A DNA stretch of 64,000 nt from Chloroflexota bacterium (lineage in GTDB: Bacteria > Chloroflexota > Anaerolineae > SpSt-313): positions 60,607-124,606 of the forward strand of contig JAKPJZ010000233.1 in NCBI GenBank assembly GCA_029553955.1, read 5' to 3'. Shown here piece after piece: positions 17,802-26,180 of the stretch. The notes beneath the pieces are model-generated. The model made no database searches and was not told the origin of the DNA. It saw nothing but the letters and a program-made list of their open reading frames with translations. Position numbers and translations under genes: made by a program. The first letter of the stretch is position 1. Each line of letters begins with the position of its first letter.

Positions 17802-17822
17802 GGACCACCTCTCTAGGCAAAA

Positions 17823-17875
17823 AGGGACCCATACCGGGGTCGTGCGGAGCGAGCAAGCCGGTCGCCGGCCCCGAG
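17823..17875. repeat. About 52-bp dispersed repeat, copy 1
   Basis: Lies in the 108-bp gap between the TPR/SH3-like gene and the kinase gene at 17910-20273. It shares GTGCGGAGCG and AGCCGGTCG with 59711-59763. Confidence 0.6.
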
Positions 17876-17909
17876 TGCCTCAGACAGGTCGAGTTCTTGA
17901 GCAGGCCCG

Positions 17910-20273
17910 TCAGCCATGGCCCAGCCTCTTCAGAGAGAGCCACTGTCGCCCATACCACAGGACCTGGCCCGGCTCCGGCTCCAGCAGAAACAGGCGATCG
18001 AGGCTGGCCGCGATGGGCACAGGGCCGCTCCATCTCGGGGGATGGAGCCTGAGCTCGACTTCGCCGGTCTGCGGGTTCAGGAACAGCACCTGTGGCCGCC
18101 CGTCGTCGCTCGTGTAGACGTACAACTGCTCGTCCCGGGGGTCGCAGGCGGTGTAGGCGCCATGCCCGTGCCAGGTGAAAAGGTGGCGCACATGGATCGG
18201 TGGCGCGGCGCTGCGCCCGTCCGGAGCGCATACCCAGATGCCGTACTGGTGCCCGCCCAGGGCCGGCGCAGTCGCGCCGGTCTGGTTGCTGGGCTGCTTG
18301 GCTTCCTGCTCTCGACGAACCTGACCCTGGCCCTGGTCGGCCGCAGCACCGGCTTGGCTGCCGGGATCCTGGGGTCCCTGGGCAGAGGGCGACGTGGGGG
18401 TGTGGCACGTGCCCACGACGTAGAGATGCCTGCCCGCCACCATCAGGTCGTAGGGTGCCGCGCAGTTGTCGATGGCCTGCCGCCACTCCCCATCCGCACA
18501 ACACAGTACGGAGACGATGCGCGTCGTGGTGCCACCACCCGCCCCGGCGTCTGTGCCGCCCTCTGCCTTCGCCTGGGCTCTGTTGGGCGTGTTGTCGCCC
18601 TCGAGCCGGCCCTCTTCCGCCGAGCCTTCCTGGCCGGCTGGGCGCGATGCCTTCTCTGTGACAGCATCCTTCTTGCCGGTGCCCGCATCAGCCTGCTGAC
18701 AGACTCGGCCTTGAGCCAGCACCCATGGGCGGCCGTGCTCGGCGGCCACGCAACAGCCATCGAGGAGGGCCGTGAGCGCCGGGCCGATCGCGCCATCGCT
18801 CGACACCGTGTAGACGCGGCACTGTGCCCCGCACCGCGCCAGGACGTAGCAGCCCGACTTCTCTCTTTGTTGATACCACTCCATGTCGAGGACCTCGGCA
18901 TGCGGCCCCGCTTCGCCGAGCCACTTGGTGAACCGGAGGCGCCCATCGCGCACCTGATAGGCCTGCACGGCCCCGATACTCCAGGCGACGAACACGAGGT
19001 CGCGCTCGGCGGCGGCGATGGCGCAGGGGCGGCCGGCGCCTTCGGGCGCTTTGAGCATGATGCTGCCGGCGCGGAAGTTGAGCGGCCGGCAGCGCGCCCG
19101 CAATGCGCCGGTCAGGTGGCCCCATGGGCCGCGCTCTGCCGCGCCGGAAGCGCCAGCGGGCGTGGCGCTCTCGATTGGCGGCAGCGCCGACCGTGCGCCG
19201 CCGGCGTCTGCGGGCGTGGCGCTCTCGACCGGCTGCAGCTCCCGCCCGGCCATGCCGTCGTCTGCAGGCGCGACGCTCTCAATCGGCTGCAGCTCCTGCT
19301 GGGCGCCACCGGCATCTGCGGGCGCAATGCCCTCGACCGGCTGCAGCGCCTGCCCGGCCATGCCGGCGTCTGCAGGCGCGACGCTCTCATTCGGTTGCAG
19401 CTCCTGGCCGGCCAGCGCTGCGCGCAGCTCCTCCACGCTTTGGAAGCGCTCGTCGGGCAGGATGGCCAGCGCGCGCATGACCGCCGCAGCTACGTGCGCC
19501 GAGACGGCCGGCGCCAGGCTGCGCGGCGAGGGCATATCGCGGCCGGTCACCCGGTCGAAGACTCCGACGGGTTCCTGCCCGGTAAGCAGCGCGTACAGCG
19601 TCGCCCCCACGGCATAGATGTCGCTGCGTGCATCGGTGCGCCCCTGGCCGTACTGCTCGGGCGGGCTGTAGCCTGGCGTCGTCGCTCGCGCGCCGAGAGC
19701 TGTGCCCACGTGTCCCACGGGCTTGGCGATGCCAAAGTCGACGAGGTAGACCTTGCCCTGCGGGGTGACGATCATGTTGGCAGGCTTGACGTCGCGGTGG
19801 ATGACGCCTTGTGCGTGGCAGTAGGCCAGGACGTCGAGCACCTGGTCGATCCAGGCCAGCACCTGCGCTTCGGGCAGTGGCTGGCCACCCGCCTCCTCGA
19901 GCACCGCTGCCAGGTCGCGGCCTTCGACCAGGGGCATCACGAGGAAACACCCGTCGTTGACGGCGACATAGTCGGTTACCTTGGGCAGGTTCGGGTGGTC
20001 CAGCGCGGCCAGCAGCCTGGCCTCGCGCGTGAACTGCTCGACGGCCTGCTCGCGGGTCGCGCCGGCTTCCCGGCCTGGCGCCCACACCCGGGTATGATCC
20101 GAGGAGCGCCGCTCGGCCTCGGTCGGCAGATGGCCCAGGCGGAACTCTTTGATGGCGCAGGGCTGATCGAGGTGCGTATCGAAGGCGCGGTAGACGGCAC
20201 CCATGCCGCCCTGGCCCAGCAGGGCGTCGATGCGGTAACGATCATGGAGTACGTCACCGAGGCTCAAGGGCAT
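17910..20273 (-). CDS. Ser/Thr protein kinase with 18-residue repeats and beta-propeller-like domain
   Basis: 787 residues. Residues about 10-270 are a PknB-type kinase (LGQGGMGAVYRAF, CAIKEF, HRDVKPANM, DFGIAKP, YSPPEQYGQG). Then five tandem 18-residue repeats of the type ELQPIESVAPADDGMAGR (coordinates 19134-19403) form a low-complexity linker. The C-terminal 400 residues look like a WD40/PQQ-type propeller (repeated strands such as DLVFVAWSIGAV and EQLYVYTSDDG) interrupted by a charged insertion at about 555-605. The protein has no membrane helix. The propeller may bind a ligand or partner. The ATG at 20273 fits the conserved MxLxxGxxLxxRYRI start of the paralogues. Confidence 0.88.
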   Translation of the reverse strand: MPLSLGDVLHDRYRIDALLGQGGMGAVYRAFDTHLDQPCAIKEFRLGHLPTEAERRSSDHTRVWAPGREAGATREQAVEQFTREARLLAALDHPNLPKVTDYVAVNDGCFLVMPLVEGRDLAAVLEEAGGQPLPEAQVLAWIDQVLDVLAYCHAQGVIHRDVKPANMIVTPQGKVYLVDFGIAKPVGHVGTALGARATTPGYSPPEQYGQGRTDARSDIYAVGATLYALLTGQEPVGVFDRVTGRDMPSPRSLAPAVSAHVAAAVMRALAILPDERFQSVEELRAALAGQELQPNESVAPADAGMAGQALQPVEGIAPADAGGAQQELQPIESVAPADDGMAGRELQPVESATPADAGGARSALPPIESATPAGASGAAERGPWGHLTGALRARCRPLNFRAGSIMLKAPEGAGRPCAIAAAERDLVFVAWSIGAVQAYQVRDGRLRFTKWLGEAGPHAEVLDMEWYQQREKSGCYVLARCGAQCRVYTVSSDGAIGPALTALLDGCCVAAEHGRPWVLAQGRVCQQADAGTGKKDAVTEKASRPAGQEGSAEEGRLEGDNTPNRAQAKAEGGTDAGAGGGTTTRIVSVLCCADGEWRQAIDNCAAPYDLMVAGRHLYVVGTCHTPTSPSAQGPQDPGSQAGAAADQGQGQVRREQEAKQPSNQTGATAPALGGHQYGIWVCAPDGRSAAPPIHVRHLFTWHGHGAYTACDPRDEQLYVYTSDDGRPQVLFLNPQTGEVELRLHPPRWSGPVPIAASLDRLFLLEPEPGQVLWYGRQWLSLKRLGHG
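19134..19403 (-). repeat. Five 54-bp tandem repeats inside the kinase gene
   Basis: Five in-frame units encode 18 residues each, read as (E/A)LQP(N/V/I)E(S/G)(V/I/A)(A/T)PAD. They lie between the kinase and propeller domains. Unit number could vary between strains through replication slippage without breaking the frame. Confidence 0.85.
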
Positions 20274-20322
20274 GTGTCCACTCCCGGTGTAGCGTGTTGC
20301 GTGCTCCGCCTCATGGCTTCGC

Positions 20323-20390
20323 TCGGCAGGCGCGGCATCGTGCCGCGTAGAAGAGCACGCGGCACGATGCCGCGCCTACGGCCTCACAGC
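20323..20390. repeat. Intergenic inverted repeat
   Basis: The two arms AGGCGCGGCATCGTGCCGCG and its complement flank a short AT-richer loop between the giant kinase gene and the kinase gene at 17910-20273. It could end transcription or stabilise the 3' end of the upstream message; no T-run follows on either side. Confidence 0.6.
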
Positions 20391-23300
20391 GATGCCGTCG
20401 AGCGCGGCCAGGAGCGCGGCACCGTCGGCATAGGCGCGCCGCGCCGGGTCGAGCGCCGTGCTCCCCTCGATGATGGCCACGAGGCCTTCCTTCTGGGCCT
20501 CACTCCAGCGGCCCAGTTCCTCCAGCGCCGCATAGATCTCGGCTGGGCTGAGCTGGCCGCGCTGCCCGGTGACGACCTGGCAGAGGAGCCAACCCAGCGA
20601 GTAGACGTCGCTGGCCGGCGTGACGGCCTCGTTGCGCGCCGTCTCGGGCGCCAGGTAGTAGTTGTACTGGCGGATCAGTGCCGACTTGTGCCACTGGTCG
20701 CCCTCGAAGAGCACCGAGGCCGCAAAGTCCGAGAGCCTGGCGTGCTCGGTGCCGTTCTTTTCGACGAGCACGTTGGTCGGCACGACGCAGCCGTGGACGA
20801 TCCCCTGCTGGTGGACGAACGCGAGTGCGCGGGTCACGTCGCCCACCAGGTGCAGGCTGTCGGCCGGCAGGAAGCGCCGGCCCTGGGCTTCGTTGGCCTC
20901 CATCATGTCGGCCAGGCTGCGGCCCTCCACCCACTCCATGACGACGTACAGCTTGCCGTCGACGCAGAAGAAGGCCTGCAATTGCACCAGGTTGGGGTGC
21001 GTCAGGTCGCGCACGCGGTAAAAGTGCTCGGCGCGGCGCTCGAGCGAGCCGCGCACGCGGTCGCTGGATATCTCCTTGATGGCGACGTCGGGCGCGCCCG
21101 GCGTGCGCAGGTCGTGGGCGCGGTAGACGGTGCCCGCCTCGCCGCGGCCCACTTTGTCCACAATCTCGAACATGTGGTTGAAGCGCAGCGGGGTGACCTT
21201 CATCAGGATGGCGCCATAGTCGTAGCGCAGGCCGGCGCGGCGGCAGATGTCGTGGATCAGCTCGGTCACCCGCTGGTAACGCGCCGCCGGATCGTTGCTC
21301 AGGGCACGCTCGATGACCTCGCCCAGGCCAAGGTACTCGGGTGAGCCGAGCTCGCGCCGCAGCGCCGCATCGGGGTGCGGCCAGCCCGAGAGGACGAAGC
21401 ACAGCATCGCCCCCAGCGAGTAGACCTCGCTCGCCACCGTCTCTTTGCGCCGGGCGATGACCTCCGGGGGGATATAGTTCTCGCGGCCGTTGATGCGCGA
21501 GCTCTTGCCGACGCCCTCGCGGTCCATCATGGTCGCCAGGCCAAAGTCGGTGAGCCTGACGGTCTCCAGGTCGGCCCCGCCGACCAGCACATTCCCTGGG
21601 TGCAGGTCGCGGTGCAGGATGCCCTGGTTGTGCAGGTACTCGGCGGCGCTGCACACGCAGAGGAAGATGCGCAGGCGCGTCTCCAGCGGGATCTCACGAC
21701 GGCGGCGCGTGATCAGGTCGTCGAGCGTCTGCCCCTCTACATAATCCATGATGATGAACTGGCGGTCTTCCTCCACGCCGACGTCGTAGCACTTGACGAT
21801 GTTGGGATGATCGAGTTCGCGCAGCCACCTGCCCTCACTCTGGAACTGCTGCAGCGCCTTGGGGTCGCGGCCGGTCGCCGGCGTGATGAGCTTCATGGCG
21901 CGCGGCACGCCCTCCTGGGTGTCGAACACCTTGAAGACATCGGCAAAGGCGCCGCTGCCCAGGAGCTCGAGCCGTTCGTAGCGGCGCCCCGTCCACCTCT
22001 CGGCGCGGCCGTGCTCGCGGATGTGGGGCACCAGGTCAAAAGGCTCCTCGATGCTGGGCTCGGCCTGACGCAGGTCGTACATCAGCCGGCGCACATAGTC
22101 GTGCTCGTGGACATAGCCCAATGGCAGGTGCTCGTAGAGCATGAGCGCATCACGCCGATAGCGGCTGCGCTGCACCGGCAACAGATCTTCGACCACACAC
22201 AGACTATGGTAGAGGACGGCGACGCTCTCCATCAGCCGCAGCTCGCGCGCATCGAACTTGTCGGCTACTTCGATCCGGGGCGGGGTCTCAAAGCCCCAGA
22301 GGATGCGCAGCAGATATTTGCCGGCCGGATCCCACCATTCCTTGCCCGCCTTGTAGTAGCAGTAAAAGGCCGCCTCGGCGCACTCGAGCGCGCCGTTGCG
22401 GTTCCCGCTGCGCTGCAGGGCCAGCGCCAGCTCCGAGTAGAGGCGGCCGGCCTTGTCCCACAGACGGAGCAGGCGGCACACGTCGGCCAGGTCGCGCGTC
22501 TGCGCCAGGCTCAGCGCGGCGCTCTCGCGGCGCGATTCGAGGATGATCTGGTGCAGCCTGAGGATGGGGTCGCGCTCTGCGGCCAGCCGCTTGCGGCCTT
22601 CTTCGGTCAGGCTCTCGAAGGCGCCCTCGTCGAGCAGGATGGCCTTGGCCTTCTGGGCGACGGCCTCGGCCGCATCGAGATCGCCGCGATGGTAGGCATC
22701 GTCGGCGATGCAGCGATAGGCCGCCAACAGCGCCGGCAACTCGCGCCGCGGCGACTCGAGTTGGCGCGCAATGCGCCCCAGCGCCTCCACGGCCATCTGG
22801 TGGTAGCCGGCCACTTCGGCCAGTTGCTCGAGGTGCCAGGTGGCCGCAGCGAGGTTGCCCAGGCCGTACAGGAGCTCGGCCACCACCTGGCGCACCTCGT
22901 AACCGTGCCCCGAAGACGCGAGGACCGCTTCGCTGACGCGCTCGATGTGCTGGCGCGCCTCGCCGCCGAGCGCCTGGCGGCTGTGCTTGGCGATGGAGCG
23001 CAGCAGGGCTTGCTCGTTCTGGGGCGTCATCTGCTCGCGGTAGAGCTCGTAGACCTCGCACTTGACGGTGACGACAAAGCTGGGGTCATGGGCGTACGCC
23101 GTCTGCGCCGAGTCCTGCCGTGCGGCGAGGTCGCCCCACCGGTCGACGATTTCCAGGGCCAGCTCGAAGCTGAGCGGGCGCGAAGCGTCATGGGCCAGGG
23201 CGGCCATCTGGGCAAGCAGATCGAACGAATTGGGGTAGCGTTCCAGGTAGCCGGCCAGGCGCCCGGCGTGCTGGGCGCGGCTGGGGCTGTTGAGCAGCAG

Positions 23301-26105
23301 GCCCAGGATGCGCCCGGTCAACTCCTCGCTGCCCCCCACCGATTCCTCCACCAGGAAGCAGGCCGCGAGCGCGCCGTCATGGTCGTGCCGCGCCGCGCGC
23401 CTTTCGGCCAGCGACAGCAAGAGCTCGGCGCGGCCCGCGCCCAGGGCGGGGGTCTCATCGAGCAGCTCGAGCAACGCGCGGTCGCGCCGGCGCTCGCGCC
23501 CGGGCGCGACGCGCTGCACAAAGGCCGGGGCCAACTGCGCGCGATAGGGCGGCGTGAGGAGCCCGAGGGCCACCTCGACCTCGGCGTCACCCCACCTGTC
23601 GCGGCGCAGCAGCTCGGCCACCAGGAAGCTGCAAGCCGCCGCCGCGACCTCGGCCTCGCCCTGCGCCAGACGGGCGACATCGAACCAGAACGGGTCGCCT
23701 CCCTCGGCCGCCTGGAAGCGATCGGCCATGGCAAAGAGCCGGGCGGCGGAGCTGGTGGCGCGCTCGCCATGCTCGTAGGCCCAGCGCTGCAGGGCCACGG
23801 CGCGCGCATCCTCACGCGCGGCCAGCGCGTCGGCGAGCTGCGCCGCGAAGCGCAGTGAGGCGGCCGTGCCGGTTGCCAGGTCACCTTGCGTGCCAAAGAT
23901 GAACAGCTCGATCTCCCAAGAGGCCAGCGTGGTCACATCGCGGCCCAGCAGGCGCGTGAGCAGTGGCGGGAAGAGTGCCGCTCGCAGCTCGGCGCCCGCC
24001 CGGCGGCAGCGGCCTGCCAAGGCCTCGGCCAGGGCCTGGCCTTTGCGCTGCGCGTCGCCTGCGGCCTCGCCAGGGCGCGCTACGCCCGCATCGTAGAGCG
24101 CGAGCAGCCGCACCCCATCGGCCACCGGCTCGTCGCGCTGCCCCGATAGCACCTCCAGCGCCCACACATGGAGCGGGTCCCGCTGGCCGGAGCGGTACAG
24201 CCGCGCGGTGACCAGTTGCAGCAGCTCGCTGCCGGCCTCGCCCTGCTCGAGCATCCCGGCGAGGCAACGGCTGGCCAGTTCCTGCCAGCCTGATGGCCGG
24301 TTCAGGAGCAATGCCTGCAGCAGCTTGCGGCGGACCCAGAGCGGGAGCGGCCTGCGCTCGCCGATGAACGCCGCCAGCCGGCAGTCATCGTCATCAAAGC
24401 TCGGGCGCAGCCGCCAGCCGTCCTCGGCAGCCTCGGCGAGCAGGCGCACCTGTTCTTCTGAAGCGCCCGAGCGCGCATAGCTCTCGGCCAGCTCCAGGCA
24501 ATGCCGTTGCTCCGCCGGCCGCCGCCGCACGAGGCTTTCGAGCACAGCCTGCCGGCGCTCGCGGCTGCCCACGCCCGCGTCGATGGCCCACGCCATGAGG
24601 CGTTCATGGGCGCCGCCGGTTTCGAGGTAGCGGTTGAGGTGCGCCGTGAATGCTGCGCTGGGTGCCACGTCCGTATCGAGCCAGGCCAGCGCGTACTTTT
24701 CGCGCAGGGCCTGTGCCCTGGCAGCCGCGAAGGCCGGTGGCAGGGGGCTCTCGAGCAGCCGCTCGATGCGCGCCAGCTCGTGTGGCGCCAGAGACGGCTG
24801 CTCGAGATAGTGGCCCGCGAGCCGGCCGTTGAGCGCCGCATAGTCGGGGTCACTGTCAAAGACCGCCTCGAGGATGGCGACATCGGGCGTCAGGCCGCCC
24901 TCGAGCCACGCTTCTGCCAACCAATGCCGCGTGCGCGTGGCCGGTTCGCCCGCCTGCAGCGGCAGGAGGGCGAGGCAGGCGCGTTCGAGGTCGCCCCAGG
25001 CAGCCATCTCGTGCGCGTGCTCTGCCAGCCGCTCGAGCGCCGGCACGATCGGCAGGCGCTTGGCCAGCGCGCGCTCATAGACGGGCAGCGCGCGGGCGAT
25101 GGGGGTCTGCGCGAGCAGATAGGCCCAGACCTGGGCGCGCAGCAGCCTCATGTCGTCGGGCTCGAGGCCGCAGGCGTGGTCCAGCGCCTCCTGCAGGCGC
25201 GGCCACGAGGCGCCAGCCGGCAGGTGGCAGCTCGCGCCCTGCTCGAATGCGGGCCAATCGCGGGCGGCCAGGCCGACGATCGCCTGCCCCCACAGGCGCC
25301 AGATGTCGTCGTCGAGCGCCGGGGCGCCAAAGTCGTCGCGCGCCCGCTGGCATTGCTCGACGCAGGCCGCAGAGGCGCCGCAGGCGAAGGTGGCCGCGAT
25401 GGCGCGGCGGCGCGTCACCAGGCTCGCCGGCGGCGCATCGGCCACCGTGCAGAAGACCTGCGCCGGGCCCGAGAGGCTGTCTTGCGCTGCGGCGCCGTCG
25501 CCCGCTGCCGCCGGCCCGGCCACATCGTCTCGCGCAGCATAACAGTCGTACAGGAAGCGCGCCAGCGGCTCGGCCTGCGGCGTGCCGCGCAGCAGGCGCC
25601 AGGCCGCGAGGCAGGCGGCCAGGGCCGGCTCGGCGACGTCGACCCAGAGACGGGCCAACGTGGCGCGCCGCAGCACATCCTCATCGTTCGCCAGGCCCAA
25701 CTGGATGACCTGATCGAGCAGCGCGGCCGCATTGCCTGCCTCGGCCGCCCGTGGCTCGGCGACGGGCTCGGGCGCGATGAACTGCGCCAGCCGCCGGGCG
25801 ACCACGGCGTTCTCGGGCGTCACCCGCTGCACGGCCAGGAGGCGCTCATAGAGCGCCCGAGCGCGCGGGTCGGCGACCCCGCGCTTGGCCAGGCCGATGC
25901 ACACCGCCGCCATGGCCGGCGAGGCCGCGTCGAGCAGGCGAGCATACTCCAGCAGTTGCTCGATCAGCGCCTGTGGCCAATCGCCCTGCTGCATGGCCGT
26001 GGCGGCCAGCCGCCTGGCCCGCCTGGCCGGCGCGTAGCGCCGCCACCACCAATAGAGGTAGCCCAAAGCGACAAGCACAATCAGGATGGCGATTGCTCTG
26101 GTCAT
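20376..26105 (-). CDS. Giant membrane-anchored protein with tandem kinase and pseudokinase domains
   Basis: About 1909 residues from the ATG at 26105 (MTRAIAIL). Residues 3-20 form one membrane helix followed by WWWRR. About 1300 residues of irregular TPR-like helices follow. Kinase domain 1 (about 1370-1620) has GSGAFADVF, RAMKLI, HRDLHPGN and DFGLAT, so it keeps the catalytic and metal-binding Asp residues but has His in place of the usual Lys after HRDL. Domain 2 (about 1640-1905) has GRGEAGTVY and VAIKEI, but HGCVVPTN replaces HRDxKxxN and DFA replaces DFG, so it is probably a pseudokinase. A kinase followed by a pseudokinase suggests regulation within one chain, as in eukaryotic JAK-like pairs (analogy only). 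Confidence 0.88.
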   Translation of the reverse strand: MTRAIAILIVLVALGYLYWWWRRYAPARRARRLAATAMQQGDWPQALIEQLLEYARLLDAASPAMAAVCIGLAKRGVADPRARALYERLLAVQRVTPENAVVARRLAQFIAPEPVAEPRAAEAGNAAALLDQVIQLGLANDEDVLRRATLARLWVDVAEPALAACLAAWRLLRGTPQAEPLARFLYDCYAARDDVAGPAAAGDGAAAQDSLSGPAQVFCTVADAPPASLVTRRRAIAATFACGASAACVEQCQRARDDFGAPALDDDIWRLWGQAIVGLAARDWPAFEQGASCHLPAGASWPRLQEALDHACGLEPDDMRLLRAQVWAYLLAQTPIARALPVYERALAKRLPIVPALERLAEHAHEMAAWGDLERACLALLPLQAGEPATRTRHWLAEAWLEGGLTPDVAILEAVFDSDPDYAALNGRLAGHYLEQPSLAPHELARIERLLESPLPPAFAAARAQALREKYALAWLDTDVAPSAAFTAHLNRYLETGGAHERLMAWAIDAGVGSRERRQAVLESLVRRRPAEQRHCLELAESYARSGASEEQVRLLAEAAEDGWRLRPSFDDDDCRLAAFIGERRPLPLWVRRKLLQALLLNRPSGWQELASRCLAGMLEQGEAGSELLQLVTARLYRSGQRDPLHVWALEVLSGQRDEPVADGVRLLALYDAGVARPGEAAGDAQRKGQALAEALAGRCRRAGAELRAALFPPLLTRLLGRDVTTLASWEIELFIFGTQGDLATGTAASLRFAAQLADALAAREDARAVALQRWAYEHGERATSSAARLFAMADRFQAAEGGDPFWFDVARLAQGEAEVAAAACSFLVAELLRRDRWGDAEVEVALGLLTPPYRAQLAPAFVQRVAPGRERRRDRALLELLDETPALGAGRAELLLSLAERRAARHDHDGALAACFLVEESVGGSEELTGRILGLLLNSPSRAQHAGRLAGYLERYPNSFDLLAQMAALAHDASRPLSFELALEIVDRWGDLAARQDSAQTAYAHDPSFVVTVKCEVYELYREQMTPQNEQALLRSIAKHSRQALGGEARQHIERVSEAVLASSGHGYEVRQVVAELLYGLGNLAAATWHLEQLAEVAGYHQMAVEALGRIARQLESPRRELPALLAAYRCIADDAYHRGDLDAAEAVAQKAKAILLDEGAFESLTEEGRKRLAAERDPILRLHQIILESRRESAALSLAQTRDLADVCRLLRLWDKAGRLYSELALALQRSGNRNGALECAEAAFYCYYKAGKEWWDPAGKYLLRILWGFETPPRIEVADKFDARELRLMESVAVLYHSLCVVEDLLPVQRSRYRRDALMLYEHLPLGYVHEHDYVRRLMYDLRQAEPSIEEPFDLVPHIREHGRAERWTGRRYERLELLGSGAFADVFKVFDTQEGVPRAMKLITPATGRDPKALQQFQSEGRWLRELDHPNIVKCYDVGVEEDRQFIIMDYVEGQTLDDLITRRRREIPLETRLRIFLCVCSAAEYLHNQGILHRDLHPGNVLVGGADLETVRLTDFGLATMMDREGVGKSSRINGRENYIPPEVIARRKETVASEVYSLGAMLCFVLSGWPHPDAALRRELGSPEYLGLGEVIERALSNDPAARYQRVTELIHDICRRAGLRYDYGAILMKVTPLRFNHMFEIVDKVGRGEAGTVYRAHDLRTPGAPDVAIKEISSDRVRGSLERRAEHFYRVRDLTHPNLVQLQAFFCVDGKLYVVMEWVEGRSLADMMEANEAQGRRFLPADSLHLVGDVTRALAFVHQQGIVHGCVVPTNVLVEKNGTEHARLSDFAASVLFEGDQWHKSALIRQYNYYLAPETARNEAVTPASDVYSLGWLLCQVVTGQRGQLSPAEIYAALEELGRWSEAQKEGLVAIIEGSTALDPARRAYADGAALLAALDGIAVRP

Positions 26106-26180
26106 AGCGCTCCCATACTCGTCTCTCTCCCCATCGGCCTGAAGAGCAGCAGAGGCGGCTCCCACGCCGCCGGGACTGTA

